In this document: positions 22,067-33,487 of the stretch, in pieces
How the letters are laid out: every line of letters starts with the position of its first letter
Position numbering within the stretch: the stretch's first letter is position 1
Program-made: the position numbers and the translations under genes
Assembly: GCA_001692895.1 (NCBI GenBank)
Contig: KV748176.1
Location: 2,604,001 to 2,668,000, forward strand
DNA length: 64,000 nucleotides
Direction of reading: 5' to 3'
DNA from: Cenococcum geophilum 1.58
Lineage: Eukaryota; Ascomycota; Dothideomycetes; Gloniales; Gloniaceae
The notes under the pieces: model-generated
The model's database searches: none
What the model was told of the DNA's origin: nothing
What the model saw: only the letters and a program-made list of their open reading frames with translations

Positions 22067-23680
22067 CAGTACCACGTCAAAAGTGTCCGTGCCGAGGTCA
22101 CGCCAAAAATGACACTTTTTGCCAAAATGCTATATAAAAGTTACATAATTAATTCTAGAGCTTAAAAAAACATCTAAAGCTACTTATAGATATATAATCT
22201 AGTAATCGCGATACTTTTTTAGTATTTAAAATCTATAGTCCTTTGTTAAAAGCCTCTAGGTTTTACCGCCTTCCTATTAAAACTTACTATACTTAGTATA
22301 TATTTTCTATTAGAGGTCAGCAAAGACAGCAAGACAGAGAAAGGAGCCAAAGTAGAACACGCAAGAACGCCGGGAAACCATCTACCGCAATGCAATACTG
22401 GTTGGACCAACGCTGGAGAGGCGAATGGGAGTCGAAGGTATAGAGGCTGACTTAGGCAAGACGAACCCAAGCCATAGCATAGTCAACGCCATGGGGGGTA
22501 AATACCTAAGGGCTCCGAGAAGGCCTAACAAAGGCAGAAAATATAATAGCAACACTCTTAAGAATAGGAATAATAGGACTAAAAGATTGGCTTTACTGGG
22601 TGGGTGTCCTAGTAGGTAGCCTAAGATATGAATGTGGCTGGCCAAAACAGACACTAAAACACGTAATACTGCTATACCCCCTACGCACCAATTAAGAAAT
22701 AATACTCTCAGCAGCTGGCATAGAGAACTATAATACACTGCTCTTAATATAAAAAGGCCTTAAGGCGGTCACCTAGTGGCTTATTAGTTAAAATGTGCTA
22801 AATTAGTTCCAGGTTGCAAGGGAAATAGTAATAAAAGGCAAGGGGGCAAGTAATAGGTGCCCCCTAGTAACTCTACAGTAGTAGAGTAATAGTTTATAAT
22901 ACTAGCGCGTCCGTAGGCTTGTTACGGCAGCAGTGGTTCCTAAGGAGATTAAANAGTAAGGTAGTAGAGCACTATAGGCGACTTGTAGGCGCTAAGTAGG
23001 CGAGTCCTAAAAGGCGGGGAGATGGATCACGGGGTTTTCTCATTTTTCTTAAATAGAGTTTTCTCCCTATATGTAAATAAGGAGTAGTCCGCGTGGGCCC
23101 AATAGGGATCTAAATTGGACGTTAAGCAATGAATTATTATTATATATTTTCTATTACTAGATATTAAAAATATTTCTTAAAAATTTAATATCTTATAGAA
23201 ATTTGCTTTTACTAAAACTCTCTCTACTTTAATTTTTATTTAAAAAGTATAAAAAATTGTTATAAGGTTATAGACTTAAAAAAGAGTAAAAAAATGCAAT
23301 TTCCCATACAAATTTGAAAAANTAAGGGTTTAAAGGGTTATAATAAACTTTCATACTTTTAAAATAAAATTTTAAATAAAAAAAGTTATAGTAAAAGTGA
23401 ATATCTGTAATATATTAAATTTTTAAAAATTAATTTTAATATTTAGTAGTAGAAAATATAGATTATAGATTATAGATTTTAGTAAAGAATTAATAGAATT
23501 TCTAAAGGAGTTATAGGTTTTAAATTTCAAAAAAGGGTATAATAGCTAGATTTTATATATAATATAAACTTAAAATATTTTTTATAGCTTTAGAATTAAT
23601 TATGTGGTTATTATATGGTAATTTAGCAAGGTGGGTTGTCTAAAAAAGGCGCTCGCACGGAGACTTTTGACGAGGGACTG
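22067..23680. mobile_element. Tc1/mariner-like non-autonomous element with long inverted repeats
   Basis: The ends are CAGTACCACGTCAAAAGTG (left) and the inverse of CAGTCCCTCGTCAAAAGTC (right), each bordered by TA (22065-22066 and 23681-23682), the mariner-type target. The inverted arms are long: 22067-22312 continuing at 23157-23260 on the left, and about 23345-23680 on the right, roughly 340 bp, aligned with many transitions. The left arm is interrupted by a truncated LINE. No transposase frame lies between the arms. Confidence 0.78.
22313..23140 (+). mobile_element. 5'-truncated Tad-like LINE, copy 1
   Basis: The insertion lies between 16-bp target duplications TATATATTTTCTATTA (22297-22312 and 23141-23156) and ends in an ATT-rich tail, as expected for non-LTR retrotransposition. 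Reading through stops, the plus strand gives the end of the Tad-clade ORF2 protein: GIIGLKDWLYW, a cysteine-histidine remnant ECGWPKQTLKHVILLYPL (C-x-W...H pattern of the ORF2 C-terminal knuckle), then ENYNTLL. The coding part ends near 22830 and about 300 bases of 3' untranslated sequence follow, also found at 41180-41464. This copy is less mutated than copy 2. Confidence 0.85.
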
Positions 23681-23747
23681 TAACGTAATCCACCCCCAAG
23701 CTGGCCACCCAACCCAAAACGCGGCGCGTTACTTAGCTACTGCGTCA

Positions 23748-24380
23748 ATGGCTACACCACAACAACAAGAAGCCCTTTTTCGAGAGGGCAGAATTAATCT
23801 AGCTATTTAGGCGCACAAGTAGGGCCAAATTCCAAGTTTCCGAGCAGCTATTACTACCTACGATGTGCCCTAAAGCACCGCCTAACTACGCGTTAAAGGC
23901 ATCAAATTAAAACGCGATTCTATACCCAAAAATTAACTCCTTGCACTCGTACAAGAAGAGGCTCTTAAGTAGTAGATTTTATTAATAGATTAACGCGGTA
24001 TACTGCCCTAGATTGCAACTATAGGGTAGATAGGTGCTATTCTAGCTACCTAAAACGTATTACTAGCTACTTTATAACCTATTAGTAAGAATTAGATATA
24101 GAAATATATTAACCACTATAATAGCCTAAAATTGTAGTTTAATTGCAAGTATAACTACTAGTATATTAAGTGCGAAGATCCTATACTTATTCGAGCTTAG
24201 TTTAAGCGCGTTTAAGATATAAAGATTTAATACGGCATTCTTAATAAAGATATTTAGAATTTTAATAAAATCGGCTTCTAAATAGGCGTTATTATAACTA
24301 TAAAAGTTATTATAGGAACTAATAGGGCTAGCTAGCCTTAAATAATATAGCTAGGCAATTAAGAGTGGGTTATTGACCTA
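23748..24380 (+). pseudogene. pogo/Fot1-type transposase, N-terminal half
   Basis: Start codon at 23748 (MATPQQQEALFREGRINLA). Reading through RIP stops, the expected Fot1 order appears: an HTH region with the ITTYDVP core, the CENPB-type HTH with LLALVQEEALK and GILP, then NFNKIGF (family consensus N-F-D-E-T-G-F, first catalytic Asp lost) and a GN-EWV stretch. After about 24375 the frame no longer matches the family. The missing C-terminal part is found in the same orientation at 42960-43450, so this is probably one transposase gene split by later insertions. Inactive. Confidence 0.8.
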
Positions 24381-24474
24381 AGGTACGAGTGGTCTATATT
24401 TTTGGGTCCTAGAATTCAAACTTTGCTAAGCTAGCTTCTAATTGGTTAGAAACAAAACCACGCGCGGTAAGTTA

Positions 24475-26450
24475 TGGCAGAATTTACGTAACAAACATTA
24501 AAATATTATAAACATTAAAATATCTTAGTATTACACCTTCCTTTTTGTTAATACTTCTATTAATACTGCTATATAGTAGATCCTACTGTAATTAAGTGTA
24601 GTAAGTGCCATATCTATAAGCCCCGCCTTAACTTTATTAAAGATGGCCCTTTAAAGAAGCTTTCAAAGCTATGCCAGTTATATCGGTCAAAGGCGCGTCT
24701 TCCCTATATATTACTTCTACTTTTACTTACTTTTTTAGATCTCCAAATATAATTTAAATAAGTAAAGAGCTCTTATAGAGCTAGGTTTTGCTACTAAGAC
24801 TTATCCTATAAGGCGTTAGCGAACTACTCTACCTAAAAAAGATACCGAGAACACCTTCCTACCTTATGGCCAGAATAGCTAAGATACCCCTAAAATAGCT
24901 TAACGGCGGAAAATAATTAGGGTAATATAACGGGAGCACCGTATTCTTAATCGGCGGGGTAAAGTTTATTTACCTACTCCTCCGCTATATACTATAGATA
25001 AAGCTCTATACAGTAGAAGAGGCACTCTAGATGGCCTAAATACGTCCTTACAGGAACTAGCTCCTATGCCTACTCTACTACTAATACCTACTCCAACTAC
25101 GGCCACACCACTACTTATTTTAGCTATTAATTGGGAGCAAATTAAGAAGTTTAGGAGTATACTATAGGCTAAATGTATAGAGACGTGCAGTTATTATAAG
25201 GAGTAGTAGTTCTAAATAGGCCTTGCTATAAAGGGTAATAATATAGGTATATATAAAGCCTATATTAAGGACGCTAATAATCTTAAAAATCTAACCCTTT
25301 CTCCCCTATTTAGTAAAGGTAATAGGCTTAATCTAGGGCCTATTCCTAGCTTCCTACCTATACTTATCGCAGTAAAGGAGCTTCTAATTGCGCGCGTATA
25401 CGTTTATCTATAAGTCGTGCGTATACGCGGCCAGCAATATCGCTATACTGGCTATATCTGCTGCTTTAGCTAGAATATATTAAAGACTTAGAAGCAGCTA
25501 CTACGGCTACCTACTAAACTTAATATACTAGTCGTAAGGCCTACGGTAGTAGATAGTGACAAATACCTAAGTTGGCGGTTTACTAAACGGTATACCGTAA
25601 GGCGCTCTACTATATTACTGTAGCTTTACTTTCTAAAGGCTAATTATCCTAATTATCGCGACGTTAAAATATATAGCACTTAGCTTACTAGCTTACCCAA
25701 AAATAGCTCTATATTAAATTAGCTACATTATATTAATAAGTTAGAGTCTAATTATAGTGGCCTAACAGCTTACCCTACTGCTCCTATATAACGTCCTTCT
25801 GCTATTAATCCTCTGCCTACTAAGCTTGGCAGTAATATACTAGACGGTAAATTTAATAACGATATACTAGATACTTTGGTTCCTAATCTAGTACCTAACC
25901 TTAATAAATTAGAGCTTTTGGGTCGCGAGGTTTAACACTAATAGGACCTATAAGTAGGCCTAGAGGTTCCCACTATATAATAGACACCTCTCTCTAAGCG
26001 ATTAGCTAGCTTTATTATGCGCGGCGCCTTTCCTACTCTATTTCCTTATAGTAAAGCCGATTTTAATATGCTATAAAGCCGTATAGTTACCCTAGCTGCG
26101 TACGCTAAGCATATGCTTAAGTATTAAGACGGTCGGTTTAGCTGCCACCCCTTATTTCGCTACTATGTGTTTAATCAGATTATAAGAGAGTAAGCTCTTA
26201 ACGCCACCCGCTTCCTTTACGGCTAATTAAATAAAAATAGTCTATTTTTAAATAAGCTTAGTAATCTTATAAATAGTAATAGGGGTAGCTAGTTGCTAAA
26301 TAAGATTATACAGCATATATGGAACCTTGAGGGCACTAGACCTTACTAGAGGTAGAAGAGAAATAATCTTATAGCTTATATTAAGAATATTAAAAGTAGG
26401 TCTCTATTCTTTATACTTAGCGCTAAGCTAGGTATAGTAAGTGTGTCTCT
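24475..26450 (+). pseudogene. Helitron Rep/helicase N-terminal region, RIP-decayed
   Basis: Plus-strand translation with stops ignored gives a zinc-binding start IKCSKCHIYKPRLNFIKDG near 24590, then LGPIPSFLPILIAVKELLIA and RIRGQQYRYTGY near 25340-25450 (as in the DUF6570-type region of Helitrons), and the Helitron-like N domain: FPTLFPYSKADFNM near 26030, LAAYAKHMLKYQDGRF and FNQIIREQALNATRFLYG. The Rep catalytic HUH and Y motifs and the Pif1 helicase are not present; the element is cut at about 26450 where inverted Gypsy sequence begins. A possible 5' terminus TCTATATTTTTGGG lies at 24402 but is not proven. Confidence 0.75.
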
Positions 26451-26451
26451 A

Positions 26452-27088
26452 TAGCCTAATAATTAAGTACTAGTCTATAAGTTCCTTTAGCGTCTATATA
26501 GTAGTAAAAACTAGTAGTACGGCTCGCTACAGGTCTAGGGTAAGCTTATTAAATAGGTCTAGCATTAAATCTTCCTAGGGAATTTAAGCCTAGCCGGCTA
26601 AGTGCAGAAAGCGGGTTTAAAAGGCTAAGAAAGTCTCTATCGTTTTTATATTTAGGCTTTTATAATTAAGTTAGGCGTTTTATACTTTAAAGGGGTCCTT
26701 ATAAATAGAAGATAGGTAAATAATTATCTCTTTTTTAGAGAGGAAGGAATCTACTAAGTCCTATACATATTACGGACATAGGTGCGTCTATATATCCCCG
26801 CTGGTACAGCTAAAGACATAGGCTACTTTAGCCTAAGTAACAGGGAAGTAGTCTATATTAACTTTAAGCTTATTCTATAATTAAAGCTTCTAATTATTAA
26901 ATATAGGGTTGGTTCTATCTATAAGCAATAAGGGGTCTATATCCTTCGCGGACCATAACATACTAATACTATATATTAGGCTAGGGCATTAAGGACTATA
27001 GCAAGTCTCTAGGTATTTAATAACTCTTTACTAGGTATAGGGGATTCTCTAGCTTTAAGCAGCTCTTAAAGTTATTTAATTTCGGTAT
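26452..27088 (-). mobile_element. Gypsy-3, gag fragment (left half, split by Gypsy-1)
   Basis: In reverse complement this stretch matches the gag of Gypsy-2 (33600-34230), for example ATTTATAAGGACCCCTTTAA. The match ends at about 26452. It stops at the GGTAT target duplication of Gypsy-1 (27084-27088) and resumes at 39124 on the other side. Confidence 0.85.
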
Positions 27089-27298
27089 TGTAACGGCGCT
27101 ATTGCACGTTACCTACCAAATTCTGCCATATTCTGCCAACCTATAATTGGCTTGCCCAAAGCTAGCGCCTTGGCGGCTTGCCCTATATATTTGTTTACAT
27201 TAGTTCTAGTAACCCCTTTTCCTTCTCCTTAGCTTAGTATCTTTATAATACAGCATTCTACAAGCTTCGGTTTAGAGGCATTTGTATAAGCCGTGATA
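27089..27298 (+). repeat. 5' LTR of Gypsy-1
   Basis: Begins TGTAACGGCGCTATTGCACG and ends AAGCCGTGATA where the 3' copy reads AAGCCGTAACA. The two LTRs otherwise align throughout with scattered C/T and G/A differences. Confidence 0.9.
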
Positions 27299-27528
27299 TT
27301 ATACTAGCTTACCCTACTTTACCTAGAAAGGCCTTAATAATATCCCACCCTAAAGAAACTTCGTCTGCAACAACGCATTAATATACTATACTTAAACATT
27401 AAAATAACTTTATATTACCTAGGAAGGCCTAGATAATATCCCACCTTATAAGCTAAATAGGACTAGACCTATACCCCTAGAATTAAAACCAAAGCGTATA
27501 ATACTAATAAACCTTAGGAAGCTAATAA

Positions 27529-30500
27529 TGGCACCTAAAGTAAGCTTATTTAAGAGAGCTGCCTTTACCTAAAAGGAACCTGAGATCTAATTAGGATCAG
27601 AAATCAAAGACAATGATGACGTTATAGATGTACATAAGCAGATTCGCGTCCTTGTAGCCAGCTAGGAAGCCGATCGTCTTAAAGCAAGAAATATATAAGA
27701 GACCCTATAAGAGATCCTAGAAAGCCTCGCGGCCCTATAAAATAGCCCAGCTTTCCCTTCTTAAAGCCCTAGCCGACCTGTTTACTCTACTAAATACGAT
27801 ACACTAGGGAGTACGGATATAATAACGAAGTAATTAAAGTCCGTTAAGCTCCCTAACCCCCTACCACTATCTAACGGGATAGACCCCACCTTTAAGAATT
27901 AGAGGATTTAAGTATAAGGAAAGCTCCACGTTAACCACAACCATTTCCTTTCTAAAGAAGCTAAAATGCTCTACCTCTTTAGTTAAACCACTAGGGACGC
28001 CTAACAATACCTTTAAGCTAAGTTTGAGGATAACTCCCCTATCTAATTTATATCTATTAACGAGATAATACGGGCACTTAGCGGCTATCTATATTAACCT
28101 AAACAAAGTACGGGACGCCTAGTATAACTATAATCGCCTAATAATAAAACTGAACTAACCCTTTGCTAAATTCTAGACTTAATTTCTATACCTTATAGGA
28201 GAAGGCCAGGTTCCCCTTAAGAACTACTAATTAGACCTATACAATAAGCTAACAATTTAGCTATAAAAGAAGATCGCTATAACCTTAAATAACCTACTAA
28301 CTTATAATAGACTTATAGCTTATTACCTATTATTAGACTTAGAACTAAAGCAAATTAAAGCCCGTTCTAATCGGCAGAAGTAACTCTATAGTAATTAGAA
28401 CTCACTAGCCACACCTATAGAAGCTAGAGCAGGAAGATAAGCTATAACTACTCTTACACTAAAAGCGGTTATAAATACGTACCGGCGAGCGACGCCTAAC
28501 TAACTACGTACCACATTATTAACTAGTATTTACTGTAATACTCTAATCAACCCTGCCTCGGCTATATGCTATAACTATAATAAGGAGAGTTACTTTGCCT
28601 TATCTTGCCCGGAGCTAAAGGATATAGGCGATATTAAGGANATAGAGGAAGGAGAAANNTNTAATAAGTNNGGAAAAGAAGAACCCTAGGNAAAGACTCC
28701 CCCCTANNGTACCCTATTAATCTTAAAGAGATTAATCTTAGTTAGTTAATAGGTAGAAAGCATTTTACCGTTCTATATATAGTATCTTAAAATAGATATA
28801 AAGTAAATACAACCGCTCTTATTAACACTGGAGTAAATAGCTTCGCCTTTATAAATACTACCTATGCGAATAATATTACTAAGTTTCTAAATATAGAAGC
28901 TTCCGACTAGAGAAGCCTATCTAGGTAAAGGGCTATAATAGCTAAGCCGGTTAGCCTGTTACCCACGTCTTAAAGTTATATATCGCTCTTAACGGACGAC
29001 GCTAATACGGTATTCCCTTTTACATTCTAGACCTAGGGTCCCACAATATAATCCTTAGACGAAAATAGATATCCTATTTTAATATTTAGTTAAACGTGTA
29101 ATAAAGACAGTTTGTCTAGCTAGAGGATAGATTAAGGTTACCCTCCTTTATTAGGGAGATCTAAACCGACCATAAGACACTAGCCGTAAGGGCTAACCCT
29201 ACCTACTAGTAGGATATCCAGGCCCGTGACCTAGCCTTTACCTAAGAGGACGCCCGCTATAAAGCTAGAAAGAACTCCGTACTAATAAAGATACTCTCCT
29301 AAAGCGCTATATTTAAAGAGGACTCTATATATAGAAGCGGGATAGATAGTAATATAAATAATATCTAAATTGCGTAGATCTAACTAGTATAGAAAAAAAC
29401 GCATTAATAAAATATAAGGGATAACCTCCGAAAGATATAATAGGAGCTAAAAGGAGTAATAATAACGCTAGTACCCTGAAAGTCCCTAAAGTTATATACG
29501 CCCCTATTGTTAGGTAACCCCCCCGCCGTAAATATTGCCGTAATTAGCGCTATAGCGTTCCACTTTAATATATACCAGAAGGATAATAAGGTCTTTATAA
29601 CGAGCCTATATAAAATTAACCAAATTATTAATAATAGGGAGGAAGAGCCAGCTAAGGAAACTAACGAGGAACTAGTTAAACGCCTCCTTTTTACTATTTA
29701 TATAGATTATAAGGATATATTCTTAAAGGCGGCTTTAGATAAGTTACCTCCTTACCGGACGTATAATTATAAAATTTAATTAGAAGCTAATAACTCGCTA
29801 GGTTATAGCCCCCTCTACTAATAATTAATAGATAAGCTAAAAGTAATAAAGTAGTACTTAATTAATAATCTAGATAAAGGGTTTATTAAGCTAAGTTAAA
29901 CCCCTTTTACTTCCCCTATCCTATTTGTAAAAAAGCCTAATAGAGGCCTCCGCTTTTGCATTAACTATTAAAAGCTAAACGCTATTACTTAAAAGGATTA
30001 GTATCCTATTTCTTTAATTAATAAGACCCTTATATATTTAAGCTAGGTAAAGATCTTTACCAAACTTAATATCCGTTAAGCTTTTTACTAAATTAGGATA
30101 GACCCCACATCTAAAGATTTAACTACGTTCCGTACCCGTTATGGCTCCTATAAATACAAAGTTCTTCCTTTTAGACTAATAAACGGACTAGCTACGTACC
30201 TAAGGTATATAAATTATATTCTTTTTAATTACCTAAATGAATTCTACATAGACCTAGACAATATTCTTATATACTTAGGCGACGAACTTAAGTATTAAGT
30301 TTATATTAAGAAGGTCCTAAAGAGACTACGGAACGCGGGCTTATAAGTTAATATTAAGAAATGCAAGTTTGGGGTAAAACATATAAAGTACCTCGGGTTT
30401 ATTGTAATTATAAAAGGAATTAAGGTTAACTCTAAGAAGGTAGAGGTAATCCGCAACTAAAAGCCCCCTTATATAGTAAAAGGAATCTAATTCTTCCTTA

Positions 30501-32760
30501 GCTTTTATAACTTCTACTACCAGTTTATCTATAACTATAGAATTATAGCAAAACCTCTTATATAACTAACTAGGAAGGACACGCCTTTTACCTTTAATAA
30601 TAGCTGCATAGAAGCCTTTAAAGAGATAAAGGATTTGCTTATCTCTTCCCTAATCCTTTATTACTATAACTTAGACTTTAAATTAATGCTAAAAACGGAC
30701 GCCTCTAATAGGGTTATAGCAGGAATCCTATTATAGTTATATCTAGACGGTAAATAGTACCCTATTACCTTCTTCTTAAAAACAATAGACCCGGCTAAGT
30801 ATAACTATGAAGTATATAATAAAGAAATGCTAGCTATTATTTAATTACTCTCCTAATAGTGCGTAGAGCTTAAAGGTATAAACTCCTAGATTAAGATATA
30901 TATAGATTACAAAGCCCTAGAGTACTTTATAACTATAAAGCAGCTTACTAAATAACAGGCCCGCTAGGTTAAAATATTCTCCTAATTTTTCTTTATAATT
31001 ATATATTGTTCTAGCAAGTAAAACTCCAAGGCTAATACCTTAACCCGAAGAGAATAAGATATAGGACCCTAGAATAAGCTAAAGACCTAATATTAGACGC
31101 GCGCTCTTCTCTATCTAGAGCAGCTCAACCCGCGGATCCTTAAGGAGCTAAACTCCTAGTAAAATAAGCTAGCATTAATAGAGGAGTCCTTAGATAAGCT
31201 AATAGGGCTAATTAACCGCCTCCTAGCTATAAACCGCACGGCTAACGCCCTAAGGGCCCTCTATAATTAAGCCGTAAAGGGAAACCCCAATTTTAAAACG
31301 GAGGAAGGATTGCTTCTATACTAAAAGCGACTTATAGTCCCTAATGTCGATAATCTACGGATAGAACTAATCCGCAAAGCTTATTACTAAGTCTCTATAG
31401 TATACCCCGGCAAGAATAAGACCCGTAAAATTATTAACTACCGCTACTACTGGCTAAGAATAGTTGTGGATATTAATTAATATATATGGAACTGCGAGGA
31501 CTGCTAAAGAGCTATAACCCCACGAAACAAGACCCTAGGACTACTTAAGCCACTCCTAATACTAGAGCGCCCTTAGCAGCATATTTCTATAGACTTCCAC
31601 GAACTACCTATAGACCGTGACGGATACGATATAGTTATAGTTATAGTTAACCGCTTTAGTAAACGCCCGTTCTCCATTCCCTATTATAAAAACATTAATA
31701 CTAAAGAGGCAGCCCGGCTATATATCTACTACGTCTACTAAATTTACGGACTATTAGATACTATCGTGTCTAATTAGGGGCTATAGTTTATATCGGCCTT
31801 CTAGAACAAGTTTACCCGGATCCTAAATATTAAGCTAAAGCTTTCTATAGCTTACTACCCCCAGATAGACGGTTAAACGGAGATTATAAATTAGTACCTA
31901 GACTAGAGGCTTAGGCCCTTTATTAACTACTTCTAGAATAACTAGTTTAAACTACTACCTTTAATAGACTACGCCCAAGCAACCCAACCCTACGACTTTA
32001 TAGGGTTTGCCCTGATTTAGCTAAAAATAGGATACTTACCCCGCATAAGCTTTAACTAGAAAAGGCCAGAAGAACCCTAAACTATATAAGAGAAGCTATT
32101 CTATAATAAGGCCTAACAGTACACCAAACGCTTAGAGGAAGCCTAGACGGTAGCCTATAAGAACCTAAGAAAAGCCCAAAGGTTAATAAAACAGTAGGTA
32201 AACAAACACCGTTAAGAACCCGACTTTATCCCTAGCGATATAGTCTAGGTTATAACAAAGAATTAAAAAACTAAACGACCTAGCCGTAAGTTAGATTACC
32301 AGATAGCAGGACTATATAAAGTTCTTAAGAAGTTAGGCAACTTATATAAGGTAAAGCTCCCGGATTTAATTAGGGTGCACCCTATCTTCTTACTAGATAA
32401 GTTATGGAAAGCTATAAATAACCTATTACCCGGATAAAAAAACGAGCTCCCCTGCCAATTTAAGTAAACAGTAACAACGAATAGAAAGTTAATGAAATAC
32501 TAGCCTGTAAGATAGTATGGGGAATATTAAAATACTATATTTAATAGAAGGGCTATAACTTGGACCTAACCTAGTACCCTATATAGAACTTTATAGGCTG
32601 CCCCTAAAAGCTTAAAGAGTTTTATAACTAATACCCTAATATACCTAGACCCCTAAAGTACTTAGACAAGTGGATGGAATGCTAGTATAATAAAGATAAT
32701 AAGTTACTAAAGGAGTATAGGGATAAGAACGCCCCAAAGCCCTAATATAGCTGTCTGCCG
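27529..32760 (+). pseudogene. gag-pol of Gypsy-1, RIP-inactivated
   Basis: From MAPKVSLFKRAAFT at 27529, read through stops: a gag zinc knuckle remnant at 28562-28620 (Y-N-Y-N-K-E-S-Y-F...C-P-E); a protease remnant LINTGVNSFAF near 28815; reverse transcriptase with FTKLNIR near 30055, YGSYKYKVLPF, a DLDNILIY YLDD-box region near 30255 and KIKYLGF-like HIKYLGFIV near 30385; RNase H with LKTDASNRVIAG near 30690 and YNKEMLAII; integrase with HISIDFHELP near 31580 and YYPQIDG near 31855; and a C-terminal region near 32490-32700 that corresponds to the chromodomain seen better in Gypsy-2. Ambiguous bases occur at 28641-28708. Confidence 0.88.
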
Positions 32761-33058
32761 TTTTCTACTATATTCTGCCATTTTCTGCCAGTACCGTAAA
32801 ACTTTAGATGTCTAGGAACTTCGATCGCCGGTTAAAGTTATTTAATTAGTTAGATCCTTACTAAGACTTTTAGCGGCTACTTTTCCTAGCCTAGTGCTTT
32901 TACTTAACCCACAGTCGCCTTTTTAGTACTTAGTCCGGACGTACTTATATCTTCTTTCCTCCTTATCTTATATTTTGTAATCTTACGTTTTATAAGCCTA
33001 GTGCTATTATATTTCTAACTAAGCCTAAGGGCAGGCTCTCTTTTAAAGAGGGGGGTAA

Positions 33059-33083
33059 TGTAACGGCGCTATTGCACGTTACC
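33059..33083 (+). repeat. First 25 bases of the Gypsy-1 3' LTR
   Basis: Reads TGTAACGGCGCTATTGCACG then TTACC, identical to the 5' LTR start. The last five bases TTACC are the target duplicated by Gypsy-2. Confidence 0.92.
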
Positions 33084-33283
33084 TGTTACGGCACTGGCAG
33101 AACTTGGCAGAACTTCGCGGTTACGTGACTAGAGGACCGTATAAAAGAACCCTACTTCGACCGGCGCTGCTCTTCTTCTCCTTTCCTTTCTTTAGCTTTA
33201 GATCCTCGTTTATAGACTACCAATTATATAGGCTTACGCGTCCCTCTTACCGTGCTCGTGCCTTGATTAACAAGTCGCTAACA
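33084..33283 (+). repeat. 5' LTR of Gypsy-2
   Basis: Starts TGTTACGGCACTGGCAGAAC and ends AAGTCGCTAACA. It carries TATAAAAG at 33140-33147 and a pyrimidine-rich stretch (CTCTTCTTCTCCTTTCC) downstream, as in active Gypsy promoters. Confidence 0.9.
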
Positions 33284-33487
33284 TTATCTAAAGCTTAACT
33301 ACCCTTTCTTCCTAAGAAGGAACTTAAATATATTTATAGATTACGAACTAGAATAGAATATAGAATTAGACCTAAAGAATATTACTAGAACTAGAAGAAT
33401 AGAAAAGAATAATAAGACCTATAGAATACGCACAGACCAGAACCCCTATAGAATCCTACTAAAGGTTACCCTAATAACCGTACCACG

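Noticed and set aside
22246-22619. Two short frames near the LINE start
   Set aside because: They straddle the LINE boundary and overlap its real reading frame.
22382-22738. 118-codon minus-strand hydrophobic frame
   Set aside because: It is the antisense shadow of the LINE ORF2 C-terminus.
24373-24480. Helitron 5' terminus
   Set aside because: TCTATATTTTTGGG fits a TC start, but no second copy in the window confirms it; kept only as a remark.
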